This document shows positions 24,745-37,615 of a DNA stretch of 64,000 bases, one piece after another. This stretch comes from Caprimulgus europaeus (Eukaryota; Chordata; Aves; Caprimulgiformes; Caprimulgidae): NCBI GenBank assembly GCA_907165065.1, contig OU015523.1, positions 21,293,834 to 21,357,833 on the forward strand. Direction: 5' to 3'. The notes under the pieces were generated by a model that saw only the letters and a program-made list of their open reading frames with translations, did not search any database and had not been told where the DNA came from. Made by a program: the position numbers and the translations under genes. Positions within the stretch are counted from its first letter, which is position 1; every line of letters starts with the position of its first letter.

Positions 24745-27700
24745 ATTTAGGAATGGAAAGAATAGGCTCCAGATTTATAAAGATAGAAAGATAACTCTTC
24801 AATAGCCACACAAATAAACACCTTGGTAGCTCAGATATAAGTCTATAAATCTCAGATAAAAGATGTTGGTGTTAGATGGTATGGAGTGCATTGGTTCATA
24901 GCATTTACTAAAAGACTATGAAACTTGTATAATTTTGTTGGTAGTTGAAACAACCTAAACCTATGCATAACTTTTTAGTATAGTCAAAAGCAATGCTCTT
25001 TGGAACTATGTATGACAGCAAGTATCAACCATTTTCAAGTATCCAAGCAACAAAGTTGCTGCAATGTGAAATGTCTTGTGTTGTCATTCTCTCTCCTTCA
25101 TGCAGACCAGCACATATTCAGAAGATCATTGACCTGAGTGAGAACTACTTGATGTTAGAATTCAAAAATCTATGGCCCTATTCCGACTGATGACCTGAAA
25201 CATAGGCTTTCAGGTATATAGAGGTACGATGGAACGTGAAAAAAAATGTGAGAGAATTGCTTAGGTATAAAATATCAATCACACCTAATCAGTGAATACC
25301 AAAGTCTACAATGACTGTCCAGTGAAGCTTCACAATTTCAGAAGTCTCATGGCCAGAAAGATGACTTCTATCCTAGTTTTCCTGCCACAGAATGGCTTGT
25401 TCATATTACTGTACTCTCATAGTCTTCAAAGCAGGTTGGCTGCATTTACACTAGTAAGTGAGATAAGGCAGTCTGTAATACAAACTGTCCTACACCAACC
25501 CTCAGAATCTGCCTGGTAATAGTCTGGAACAGTGTAAGCTGGCCCAGAACAAAATCAAGACACATTCAAGCTATTTAACTTTATAGGCAATTGAGTTTCA
25601 GTGCCCAGGCACTACTTAAATTACTAATCTAGATGTAGCCAAAGAGAACCATTGTAGCAAATTACTTGTATGGTTTTTTGCCTGTGTTTTTAAAAAAAAT
25701 TCAAGCATTTTTAATCTACAACACAGTAGTGGTATAACTTCTAGTAAAATGCAAACCAAATTGGTCATGCTTTGTGATTTTCATGCATTGAAATCCAGTA
25801 CTTTTTTTCCTCTAGCAATAAAAAGTAGAAAAAAAAATCCCAGTAAAACTGTATGCATTTCAGCAAGTGCATATGCTTTACATATAAATCTACAAAGCAA
25901 AGCTGGAATTTCCTGATGTAAAATATCTTTATTTTTTTATTATGCACCACTGATGTCTCATTCATTGTAGAGAAAGTAAAAGATCACCCTCAAGCCAAGG
26001 ATAGGGAAGTGTTTAAGATCTGAGGAATCTTACAGATGGTCTTGAAGATTCAGTTACTTTCTTTGCATCTATTAGAATGGAGAGATACTCTTCATTGCTA
26101 GGTTATCATCGAGCTGAGGTGATGTTAATGATTTACACTGTTCCTGACACCATGCAAGCTACTAAACAATTTAAAGAAAAAAAAAATGGAGCCATGTTTT
26201 AATGCTTAAATATTGTTTGCATTGAATCCACCTTTGAATTAGGAAGGGTTGAAATGAGAATATGAGAAAAATAATAACTTATGTGAAGTTTAGAAAATTT
26301 TTAATTAGAGACTCTCTTTGGGAAAAAAATCTGAGATTAGTATTTAAATGTTAAGTGCTGTGTCCTTTCAAACACTCAGTTTGATTTCTGTTCTTAAGCA
26401 ACTGATGTAATCAGACACACCCCTATATCCACTGAGTTCATTCAGGCAACAATTCTTGTTTCCTTCCAGTTTGTCCAGCTGTGCCTGTTGTTCTCATGCT
26501 GCCATTCAACTGTCTTTTCTTCATCCTCCCTAGTTAACTGAAGACTGTTGATATTTTAAATATATGTTCTCTGTAATTGCTACTTTATGTTAAGCACTGC
26601 AACTGACTTTGTGCCCAGACAAGGTCCAGAGACAGCCCTGCCCCCAACATGGCAGCTTATTTTCTCCATTTGTTATGTTGAAGGAAGTAGATAGTCTTAC
26701 TTCTCTGTTTTGCAGACACATATCTGCAGAAAATATGTAGACAAAAACTCACTTTACCAGCTTAACTTCTTTCCTAACTGTCCATTTCTCTGTATGCATC
26801 AAAGCTATCAGAAACAAAGATGTAATGGACATTTCAGCAGAGCTTGTTTCCCCTGTATGCAACTCAGCCAGTTTACATGTAATACCAGCAAGGTGATGGC
26901 TGAGGTAGAGGCATGATAGGACTTCCACTTCTGTCGAAGGAAAAGAGGAAAATATCTACACTTACAGTGCCTTGGTTGTTACAAAGATAGGGAAGCTGTG
27001 AGCATGCCTGTCCCACTGAGACCCCACGGCAGCATACCCCCTGCGATATAAAGCCTGGGAAAAAGTGCAGGAGGACTGTTTGGAGATGTTGATGAATGTT
27101 ACGGAGCAGAAATTCAGTCATAAGAACTAATGACTGTCTCACTGACAGTAAAATTCTGAAATTTAAGGGTATTATTTCAAGTTTATTACAGAAGATCCAA
27201 ACAATAAATTATTGCCCCTAGTTTTTAGAATGAGCATCTCTCTTCCTGATAAATGAATAGCTCTTTGAGGTTTATGCACCTTTTCATACTTATCATTATC
27301 GTAGGGGTCATAAAAAGGGATTGCAGTGGCAATGTGCTTTAGGTGTTAAATATTTATTTAAAAATGCATTGTACAATTCTATATGCATTTACCTTTTAGG
27401 GAAAAAAAAAACATTCAATGCAGCTTCACTGCCTATGTAAGCTATGGATCACCTACCCTTCCAATTCATGTGAGCCTAGTTTCCCTGATATGAAAGAAAC
27501 AATTCTAGCCTATGGCAGCCAAGGATCTGGCCTGGTCTATTTGATCCAAGAAGTAATGAATTCCTTATTGTTCGGGGGCTGTATTTGTTTCTGGTTTTGC
27601 ATCACAGTCTTTGGAACCCTCTGTGTTTACTGCTGGCCTCTCTTTTGTCTTCCCTTTAGTCTCTGGCCTTTCAATTCTGCTTCCTGTACTAATACAAGTC

Positions 27701-29194
27701 TTTATGTCATTGAAAATTAACAATACCAAAGCGGTGCCCTGCCAGAGCAGAGCAGATCAATGACCCAGGAGCAGCATGTTCCAGCTCAATGGTGCACAAG
27801 TCATTTTAGCTTCCACTCTCCAGTGCTCAGCCTCCAAAGGAGCAACCCTTTTGCCTGGTATATTAACTTCTGGAAACTCCTTGTTAATCACTGTTGCTGT
27901 AGTTCCTGCTCTGAATTTTCTGCTAAGATCTGAGTGCATCTTCTCATCAGGCTAAACCACTTTTCTTTTGCCTTTCTTTCCATCTCATTGTGTGTTGTCA
28001 GTCAGTTTAGCAACACAGGTGTGGTGTTCTGTACAGTGGTGCTGTGATGTAGTACTGACAGTTATATTTACCTTATGAAAATCAGACTAACTGTTGGAAA
28101 ACAATAAGTCTTATGGTGTAAAGTGACACCAGTTCAGTAACAGGACAAATATTATATTAAAAAAAAAGAAAAGAAAAAAAATCATCAGAGAGAATAGTAT
28201 CATCAACATTTTTCTTTGTTGGCCTTCTTAGAAAGAATATAATCTTCAAATATAATACTAGAAGGCTGGCATATCTAAAGGCAGTAATTAAAATTCTGCA
28301 TGCAGGTCTGCACTAGAGTTTACTGATGTGCCTAAGATCAGAGAAATCTCTGGACTTAGAGAGTGCAGGATCTTCCATGACTTTGGAATTACCACATAAC
28401 AGTTTGTCACATGGGTTCAGGGGACACTCAGTTTGGAGCTGCGCATTCCCTGAAGTCTGCCTCCTTCCATCAGGGAACTCAGGGAGATATGGGGTGCGAA
28501 TGTAGAAGCAGTTCAACCACTGAGACGGGAACTTTTCAGCTCTGATATTTCAAACTGTACTTTTGCCTACAAAAAAAGAAAGTTATTATAGATTTGGTCT
28601 AGGGAGATGTTTCAATCTTTTTCTCAACAAAAAATTTCTTTTTACGATACTGGTGGGATTTATCATCGTAGGCAGTAACAACTGGGGCTCTAGAGAAAGT
28701 TGTAATGCTGTTTCATGGAGGATTTGGATAATTTGAAATTTGATCTTGCTCCAAGTCAGAAGGAAACCAAGAGTATTTAAGTTTTCATGAAAGAAAAGGG
28801 AAACCTAATGCCAGGAGAGTCTGCTAAAGCTCTGGCATCCTCCTTCTGAAGCTGACCCACAAGAAATGGGATGGCTTTCCACCACATCTTTGCAGAGCTG
28901 GAATATTTGTCTCAAGCATTAAGAAAATAACAAGATAAGAGAAGTCCAAGGGGGAAAAGTTGTCTATAGGAATTTATTGACCACAGTGCAAACACAGCTT
29001 TTCACTGAAATCACAAGATACTCAGCTCTTTTCCTCAAGGGAAATTAGAGCTTTTCGCACATTCTTCACTGGGGTGATGAAAGAGGCAGGAGAAACAGAG
29101 AACTATCACATTTATAAATAACTGAATTGAAAAAAACAACACACAACAACACATATTTTAGAGACATGTTATTTTTCTTACACTTTACTGGCCT
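24745..29194. other. Non-coding sequence
   Basis: AT-rich sequence following the LTR. No gene was recognised. An A/G-rich tract lies at 28158-28182. The 24764-24870 stretch vaguely resembles another palindromic amniote repeat, which was not accepted. Open frames of up to 100 codons lack recognisable domains. Confidence 0.5.
28158..28182 (+). repeat. A-rich low-complexity tract
   Basis: A run of A broken by single G residues. Simple sequence. Confidence 0.8.
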
Positions 29195-30165
29195 TGTTTC
29201 CAGCCATGGATGCTCGGTCTGGCTGGTCAGGCAGCACAGACATGTTGTATCTTGTGGCACAAGGCTGCAGTCATTGCCCCAGTCCTTGCCAGCCTCCCTG
29301 ACCCAGGAAAACTCTGTCAGATTTATTGTCCTAGTATAAAGCAGCCATATTGTTTTACCAGGATGTGGATCTTTTACAAGAGATTTCTGTCAGGATTTCT
29401 TTCCATTTGGTCACAGCAAAGGTGCAATGTGGAGGGTACTATGGGGCTGTGGGGTGGTGCAGTGTTCTCCCTCCCCTACCAGCCCCATCCTGCAGCCCTC
29501 AGTGAGGGAAGCTGGGCAGGGCCAGAGACTGTGACCAGGGCTGGCCACAGCCTGGCCATTCCCTGGCTGGGGGAAGGGGCTGTAGCAGAGCTGGGCCCAA
29601 GGGCAAGGCCCCAGGGCTGGCAGCAGCCTTCAAAGAGACCTCTCCCCAGCTACCAGGGCCATCAGTGAGGCTGCATCCTCCACGGCAGGGCTGCCTCCCC
29701 GTCACCGCGGGGTGAAGGGAGTGGACACGGGCAATGCCCTGGCATTGCTGCAGCATTGCTCCTTTCAGCTGCCAAACTGGATGTAAAGGGGTTTTAAACC
29801 CCTGAATGGCGACCAACAGGACAGAGCAGGGATGTTCCCTTCACCAAGGCTGTGTCACTGACAGACAGGCGGGTTTCACCGTGGGGGCAGTCCATGACAG
29901 CTGTCACTAGTGTGGTGCACGCCAGGCTCCCTGAAGCAGGCCAGGCAGCAGTGAGCCGGTGGGAGCAGGGGTGGTTCGGTCCCCCTGTGTTGGTCCACTG
30001 GCAGGAGTGAAGTGTCTGCAGTGCCTGGGCCCGCTCCGTAGTGCCTCCCCTCCCAGCTGGGGAAAGGGGCTGGGTTTGCTCTGCCCTAGGGAGAGTCTTC
30101 CAATGGCCCTGGAAACGCCACAACCTATGGTGGTTCCTGTGGAGAAACGACAAAACCAACCGAGG
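29195..30165. other. GC-rich islet of unknown origin
   Basis: About 1 kb with clearly higher G+C than both flanks, densest at 29420-30110, but with few CpG, so it is not a typical CpG-island promoter. It contains several overlapping chance frames of 87-152 codons on both strands, none with a domain I recognise. A possible 3' splice acceptor on the minus strand (pyrimidine run ending TTTCTCCACAG, about 30138-30148) leads into a 40-codon stretch, but no matching donor was found. CR1 and the LTR family at 23591 do not match. It may be a decayed GC-rich retroelement, an old CpG-depleted regulatory region or a lncRNA exon. Confidence 0.35.
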
Positions 30166-30487
30166 ACGAAGAAATCAATCATTAGCTTTAGACTGAGGAT
30201 AAATAATACTAATAATATGTAAAGAGCATCAGCTGGATGTGGAAACGAACTGTCACTTCACTATGAAGAATGCTTTTGCATATACAAGGACATAATTCAC
30301 AACAATATCCTTAAAAAGATAGCAAGAATTTAAATGCATGTGTATGCTTGGGTATTTAATGCACCATGCAGGCATCATATTTCTTTCATATTCTAAACAC
30401 AAATCATAGCATCTTCTTTAATGAGCAGAGATCCATGGCAATGATGAATTTTTATAGCAAGTAGCACTACTGTGCCATGCTTCTTCA

Positions 30488-30625
30488 TTAAAGCCCTGAT
30501 TCAGCAAAGCATTTAAGCATATGCTTAACTTTAAACATTTGAGTAATCCCCAAACTTTCTGGTGCCATGCACATGCTTAATATTCACTAGAGCCATAAGG
30601 AATTTGCTTGAATTGGGTCATACAT
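30488..30625. repeat. Old palindromic repeat, TTCAGCAAAGCATTTAAG family (best copy)
   Basis: The left arm at 30491-30552 reads AGCCCTGATTCAGCAAAGCA, then TTTAAGCATATGCTTAACTT, then TAAACATTTGAGTA. The right arm at about 30563-30622 is a degraded complement (CATGCACATGCTTAATATTC, then AATTTGCTTGAATTGGGTCA). The centre is diverged. It matches a palindromic repeat I recall from turtles, crocodiles and birds, probably a MITE. A second copy lies at 4785. Confidence 0.6.
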
Positions 30626-33620
30626 ACCAAATATAACAACCCTGCATATACAGGATTTCCTGCCTAAAACAGCTGGTTAAAATGTTAGACGCTTTATTAG
30701 CTCTGCATTAGTAATTTTAATTTTCACTGCCTCTTTGATTGGTGAAGAATGAATGTGTATGCACAAATGAACTCAAGACCTGAAAAAATGATGAAGGTAA
30801 AAAAAAATAAAGGCACATTGTGGGTTCAGGACATCTATAATAAACCTGAGCTTCATCAGCATTTCTAAGTTTTTTAACCAAGAAATATTGATTCATGTTT
30901 ATTATATTTTATGGCACTTTACAACAATTTATAACACTTACATTAAGGAATAGATGGGCCGGGATAAAAGCCAATATGGGTATGAAAAAGATGAAGTGCT
31001 GTCAGGAATAGCAACTTTCAAGTACCAGGTACAGCCCTTGTTTTTACACTTTATCTTACCTACTTAATATATGATGGAAAGGTTTAGTGATTAATTTTAA
31101 AATACAAATTCTAGAAAAAGGCATGCTGTAGAATGGCCACCCGAAGAACATCTTAGCAATGATATTGTTTCAATATAAAGCCAAACGTAAAATGTCCTCA
31201 AGGCATCTGTAACTAAAGAATTAAGCTGTAGTAATTATTGTGTAGAACCACTGCTGAAAATGTTGAAGAAACAATGAGCTTAGGTTTCAAAGATGAACTA
31301 ACCACCTGAAAATTTTTTTCTACCAGAGCTGATCATGTTAAAAATCAAGAGAACTTAGTTAAAAAAAACAGTTTTGTGCACAAAATCCCTTGTTGCTATG
31401 TTACCATAGATATTTATCCAAGAGAGAGTCTCCCAGTGTGAGCCAAAATCTTTTCATGTAAATATTCACAAGCCAGGTAAAGCAAAGAAGTAACTAGGCA
31501 TATATAGAGTATTCACCAGGTGTTTCCTTTGGTCTGTACAATCATCTAGTCCAGCTGCTCTAGGACCAGTAATCAGACCCATTCATTTCTGAGATAAATT
31601 ATGGGGATTTCTTTTTCTGCCATCTCAGCTGGCAGACGTGGTCCAGTTTCTCAGCAGTTCTGGAAGTGCTAAAGAACCCTGTGAAACTGAAACACAGATT
31701 GAGGCTGCTTTGTAAATCTGCCCACTGCACAACAAATTAAAGAAATTGCAAGGTTTAGGCAGTGCTTTAAAAATGGATGTAGTACACCACTGTCTAATTT
31801 TGTGTGCTTCTGCTATCCCCCGTTCTTAAAAAGAGAACTCACTCTGTGTGAGAGAGGCACTGTGATAATCCCAAGGTAGCTAAACAGCAAAGGAACATAT
31901 TTGCTGTTACAATTTGGAATAGTAGATTGGTTCCTGCAGATGTTAGAAAAAGCTTGTAGATGGTGAGAGCCCCAATTTGTAGTATATGATGTCTGTTCCT
32001 CATTTCACAAGATTGCTAAATTGCTTTGATATTCCTTGATTGACTCTCTCTAGGGACACTGGATTCTTCCTTTGAGCTTTGCCCATTCATTTGTCCCTTT
32101 TCTGTGGCCGCCTTCTGCCCTTTCTTCATCCTTGCGCACCTCTCTGGAGGCCCATAGGAAAAAAGATATGAATGTTAGGCATTTTCTAATTTGCAAAATG
32201 CTAAATGAACTGGAGCCTTATAGGCTTCTTCCCCTAAGAAGACGGGCTATGTTTTACGTGTGCAAGTGTACAACAAAATGATGAAGAAACTGTGTATATT
32301 TGGCTCACATGATTCATTAGTTTGGCTGCATATATTCTGGGAGCATGCTATATTTTCGGTGTCATCAGACATGAAACGACTGTGTGCTTTGAGCTAGTGC
32401 ATTAGACTGGTATAGTGATATAAAATCAACTGAACACCACAAATGTAAAATAGAAGACAGGGGATCTAGGAGAAGCAAAGACGTGATATCTACTAATAGC
32501 CATCTGACATGGGGTGGCATGTGGATTGTCTTTTGATGGAAAATGTGATGTCCTTTGTGTTGTTACAGTGGCCAGCTCTCTATTTCCTCTCATTTCTATC
32601 ATCCCTCTAGTCACCACTGCAATAAGTTTAGCTAGAGAGGGTATTTCATATCTTCTTCTTAGTTGTGAGGTGGCTGGGACCTAATGTTTAGCAGGGTGTA
32701 TGAGCAAATATCTATCACACAGTCTGTAACAGCACGAAGTGTATCTTAAGCAGAGACATTTCACACATTTTACACAGTCAAGCAGCAGCATATAAATACC
32801 AACATATAAATATTAGTTTATAAATACTAGTTTTGAATGCATTGCCAAAAGCTGTCTTTAAAATTATTATTGCAATGCAAGTTTGTGTCCTAGTCTTATA
32901 GCCTGATCGTGGTACCCAGGCGTCTTGCATCTGTTCACCTTTGCATTCTTTTTTCTCAGTCATAGCAGTTCAATGGTCCACCTACGCAGAGCAGAATGCA
33001 AGACTGGGGCTCAAATTTATGCACCATCTGCCCTTGGTCATGCATGCCAACTTTTATAAAAATCAATCACTTTATTTCCCTGAAGAGCTCCTACATGAAA
33101 AATGCCCCCACATAAGTTTGGACTTACAAAGCAACATTATTTTTTTTTTTATGTATCTGTTTTTACTGAGATTTTTGGGTTTTTGTACGAATACTCAGTA
33201 CAATATTATTTTGGGTGGAAGATGGCAACTCAGCCTGAGGCATGAAAAAATAGCCAGAAACACACCACCTGCTGTGCCCCATTGCTTTAATATTGTGCTA
33301 TTTAATAAGAAAATGACCCCAAGTGCTTGGATGACAACTCCAAAATGGACCATAAATATTCTGTATATAAGGAAAAGCTGAAAGCTAAAGTACACTGCAT
33401 AATATTGCTACGGTACAAAAGGGAATAGGAATACATTCAATTTGCCTAAGTATCTGATAGTGACAGCCACTAACATTTGTTTAGGAGAAACACCAAGTGG
33501 ATGTCTGTTTGTTAATAAATGAATGAAAAGAAATATGGATTACTGTGCAAATGGACACTAGAGGAGCACGGATTTTGGTTTGATGTATAAGACACATAAA
33601 AAACTCAATTCTGGGCACTG
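30626..33620. other. Non-coding sequence
   Basis: AT-rich sequence. CAATCATCTAGTCCAGCTGC at about 31539-31558 looks faintly like an old CR1 3' UTR, but too little matches to call it. No gene was recognised; the 146-codon frame at 32941-33381 has no domain. Confidence 0.45.
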
Positions 33621-33705
33621 CTAAGTGATTCTTGCAAAATGCTGAGCCCCTGTTAATTTCAGTAGGAGCTGAGCAAACTCAGCACCTGGCAAGGATGGGT
33701 CTATC
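33621..33705. repeat. Old palindromic repeat, CTTGCAAAATGCTGAG...CTCAGCACCTGGCAAGG
   Basis: ATTCTTGCAAAATGCTGAG at 33628-33646 and CTCAGCACCTGGCAAGGAT at 33678-33696 pair at 15 of 19 positions. Between them is TTAATTTCAGTAGGAGCTGA, matching the usual centre CATTGACTTCAATGGGAG. This is the known amniote palindrome type GATCCTGCAAGGTGCTGAGC. A partial copy of the same family lies at 37548. Confidence 0.55.
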
Positions 33706-34723
33706 TATATTTAAATACAGAATGAACACTCATCCAAGTGGATTCACTTATGATAAACTGATTCAGCCTAGAAATTACATGTTTAGTTAAACTGAAGTAA
33801 TCACAAAGAAGTAGACACTCAAATAAGCAGTGATAATTGGTACAACAATGTCTGTTTCCTCCTTCTGATATTGGGTCCTCCCTGAGGATTCTCTCCTAGC
33901 CTGCATTAATTAAGAGAAAGCATGTGACATTACTTGCAGCCTTTGACACCAGGATGACCTTTCCCTAGGTTGCTCATGAACTCCTGCTGATACCAAACAC
34001 GCTTTTTACTGTACAGGACCCTTTATCCACCAGACATTCATAGACAATACTGAATAATATTCCTGACTGATTAGTAAAATGCACAAAAAAAGTTATGCTG
34101 TTATGATAGATGACTAAATAGTTCACAGGGAATCATTTGTTTGACAAACACAAGCTTTTATTTCAGTGATCCAAGCACTTTTAAAAAAATGCATTCCTCA
34201 CTTGAAATCATGCGTTCCATTTCTGAAAATAAGTATTTGTTGTTAGACTGTTCTCAAGGTTTATGTCATGTGTGTGTGACATTTAAATCACTGGACAGAA
34301 GAGACAAGGGTCTTGGTTTTGCTTCCTGCATGGATATGTATAACTCTTTTGAATCTAGCTTACTGTGTAAAAAGTGGGTTTACTTGACTGTTCCTTCACA
34401 TTTTCTGAAATTTTTGCAAAACAATTAAAAATAATTTCAGATTCTGCTAAGCTGTTAGGGAGCTAGTCTCCTAGAACATTAAGGGAATTAAATACAGAAA
34501 AAACACAGTTGTCATCAAGACAGATGGAACATTTATCTTTTTTCCCAAATATCTACAGAGCAGTTTCTGACGTGTTCACCTCTGTTTAATCAGTCACGTT
34601 CTCAACATTTTATTACTCTGAGAGTTTGAAACCACATGGTGTTGCACATCGGGAGATATTCCCAGAACTTTAAACTCCCACCAAAATTATAAGTGGAATT
34701 TCCATTATTTGACAAAAAACCCC

Positions 34724-34755
34724 AAACAACAACAACAACAAAACCCCAACAACAA
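34724..34755 (+). repeat. (AAC)n simple repeat
   Basis: A run of AAC units with a CCCC interruption. Simple sequence. Confidence 0.8.
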
Positions 34756-36263
34756 ACCAGCAGCTGAGCAAAAGCAAGTAGGTATGTAACTGCATACCTA
34801 AGTACTCCCTCGGAGTATCTGTGCAGCCAGCAAACGCAAGGCACTGGCATCTGCTGTGGGAACATGAGGCCATGGTCTGGGCAAATTGGAACGGGCCATG
34901 TGAGGCCAAAGCTCATGTTGCTTGTGCTGGTGACTCTCTGCGAGACACCTTGACTCCAGGTTATCTCTGAAAGGTACACAGGCTATTTGGCACAAGTTGC
35001 CAGTATGCCAGAGATTAAAAAATAAAGTGTGGTGAGAGATGCATGAGAGAGGCAGCATTACGCTACACTCAAGTATATCCTCTTTATAAATATATGTCTT
35101 GTGGCTCTATGTAGAAAATGTTCTGTCTGGTAATTGGTGGCATCACAGAGAGAAGCAACACTAAACACCTGTTAACAGAACAGGAATAAAAGCAGTCAGT
35201 TAAGACATTGCCACTTCTTCCTGATTTTGCTTTTAAGTCTGTACGTGCTGACCTCTGCAACAAACAGCTTTCTATAAACTGCACTTTGTTATCCTGATGA
35301 AAATCCTCCCTACAGTGATTTGCAGTGCACTTACAGCGCAGTTATCCTTCCCTGTCGTTCTTGTTTGTGCTAGCTGAGTGTGTCAAGTCAGTTTTAAGCA
35401 AAGCCAGAGTAAGGGTAAGGCTGGGGTCAGTTCCCAGAGATCTTTCACATATCCTCCTAGCTCTGTCTTGGAGCAGTCCTCAGTGTGGTTCCTGCAACAC
35501 TGTGGCACAGAGCCTCATTGTGAGAGAGTTTCATGCCGTGTCATTTCAGGGATGAGTAGGTATATTACAACTCCGCACAAATATGCAAGTGCAGGAACGT
35601 CACGCTGTCAAAGGACAGAGGTCCCAGCTGCAACATTGAGGTAGGTCTGGGTCACAGTCTGGACTCTTGCCCTCACAAGCAGTGGTGCTGAGGAAGGCTT
35701 ACGAGTCCATGAAGCTGAGGGGCCCCAGTTAGAGCAACAGTGTCCAAAACACCTAGAGAAAATATCCCCTGCGATCATTTCTATGCGTGTTTTTCTGTTT
35801 TTTCTTCCATGCCAGTATCTTTTCTAAAGTAATTTCCCTATCACTTTCTCTGATGTTCAGTTTTACATTGCTGGTACTATAAATACTTTCTGGCATATCA
35901 GTTAGGCTGTTTGGGTGAGTCACTGTAACAAAATGACTATGTCTCAGGGAACTGATATCCCTTTTGCAGTGTATTCATGTTCCAGTGGACGCACTAGCAG
36001 GAGAAATTTGTGTGGGTGGTATTTGCATTCTCCTTTTACCTCTGTTTTCTCCTCTGTGGGCTTCACTCCTGATCCACAGCATTCCAGCTGAGGGCATCAT
36101 TCTTCGTCATTGCATGCCTGCTTGCTTGAGTGTAGCTGCTATGTTTTAGCTCCATTTGTATGTACTCTCACTTACTCTGCATTCAGGTTGCCTTTAACAA
36201 CTCCAATACATGCAGAGTCTTCTGTGTCAGTGCCTTTCATCCCAAACAAGGCTACCTTCTCTG

Positions 36264-36313
36264 TTTGGTTTTTTTGGTTGGTTGTTTTGTTTGTTTGTTT
36301 GTTTGTTTGTTTC
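36264..36313 (+). repeat. (GTTT)n simple repeat
   Basis: A GGTT-rich start passes into at least six GTTT units. Overlapping chance frames rich in L, F, V and C arise from it. Confidence 0.85.
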
Positions 36314-37547
36314 TCTTAGTAGGACATGGCAGATCGCTTGTGTTAGAACTCCTTTACCTCCATTACTGTACAGTATAAAGCCTGTACAACAAACCCATTC
36401 TAGATTTGAACATAGATAGTTGGTATCTCCATCTTTGCTGGAAATCAGCTGACATGAACAAATTGTCAAAGGAAGTTGTTAATGAGATTTGAGCTGAAAC
36501 GCTCTTCCTTGGACCTCTGCGTGTTTGTCAGTATGTAATGACACAAAACCTGTATGGTCACAAAGAGCCATTGATGAGCCTGGTACAGCCACTTGCTCTC
36601 CTATTTTACTATTTTCATCATTCTCAGGGATTAAAAAAAACATTGGCTTGGTCATTTTAAAATTCCACAAGTACAAAAAAGTATATGCTGAGTGGTTTAA
36701 AAGCATTCTTTTAAAATCATATATAAATTAAAAGCTGCTTAATTTAAAAATGTATCTTTGGCTGAGGTACTTAATGTTGAAAAGTGGTTACTCAGCATGT
36801 GAAGTACCATAAGTACTTTTCATAAGAATTTTTATGACATAACAAATTTTTTAAAATGGTTATTTACACAGCAGTTCCTGATAGCTTGCCATTATAGTTT
36901 ATCAGATCAATAATCAATGGTCTTAAAAGTCTCTTAATTCAAATTTGTGTAATCCACATTATAGAAAAGATCAGGTAATGTCTATTTATATCAGAAAGCT
37001 TAATAGCTCCTTTAAAACTGTCAAGGTCTTCTATTCACAGTCCTGTGCACTTCTATGAAGGACTTCTCCATTATTTAAATCCCTTAAAACCCAAGAAAAT
37101 TAATGCCACCAAACTTCACTGAGGTAGAGAGACAAGTCATGCCTGATGATAAGCACTTTTGATAAATTTTTGAACAGGAGTGGGGTGTGACACAGATTTA
37201 CCTTCAGGAATATGTCAGGTTGGCTTTATAGCCCTTTTGGTTTCCTCTAACTACTTCGTACTGGAGTGCTGGGTCACAATTCCTGGGTTTTCGGTTGTAT
37301 GGTTTCATGGCCTGTGCTGTGTTCATCAACTGTATTCTAATTAATGGCAAGAATGCCTACTGCCTAACTTGGTATTCTTTGAAGTTTTAAATTAAAATAC
37401 CTTAGATATTTGGCTTAATAACAGTTTAGTGCCTTAAAATTACAGACTTCATGTTTATACTACAAGCTCTGTCATGCTACAATTGAATATGCTCATTAGC
37501 ATGAGTGGAGCAGGATGTTACTTCAAGAGAGGCTTTTTTCCCCACTA

Positions 37548-37615
37548 AGGGCTTGATCCTGAAATGTGCAGTTATGAGAGAGCAATACCATTTGATTTTA
37601 GTGGGTTTGAGTAGG
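37548..37615 (+). repeat. Partial copy of the GATCCTGCAA palindromic repeat
   Basis: GGCTTGATCCTGAAATGTGC, then AGTTATGAGAGAGCAATACC, then ATTTGATTTTAGTGGGTTTG follow in order the left arm and centre of the family at 33621 (GATCCTGCAAGGTGCTGAGC, CATTGACTTCAGTGGGAG). The right arm is not visible. Confidence 0.45.

Larger units (their letters stand above)
33706..37547. other. Non-coding sequence with simple repeats
   Basis: It contains (AAC)n at 34724-34755 and (GTTT)n at 36283-36312. GAG|GTAGGT at about 35638-35646 could be a splice donor, but without other exon evidence it is not called. No gene was recognised. Confidence 0.45.

Noticed and set aside
24034-24745. Open frames of 172 and 227 codons as genes
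   Set aside because: They lie inside the solo LTR and largely over its tandem array, antisense to the LTR, with no known domain.
24764-24870. Possible palindromic repeat with GGCTCCAGATTTATAAAG
   Set aside because: Arms match too weakly and the second arm is not convincing.
29210-29668. 152-codon frame in the GC-rich islet
   Set aside because: Frames of similar length occur on both strands, as expected from GC-rich, stop-poor sequence. No domain or homologue was recognised.
31537-31700. CR1-like CATCTAGTCCAGCTGC segment
   Set aside because: Only about 15-20 bases resemble the CR1 3' UTR and no terminal motif is present.
35300-35650. Possible exon ending at GAG|GTAGGT
   Set aside because: A single donor-like site without an acceptor, conserved coding sequence or poly(A) signal is expected by chance.
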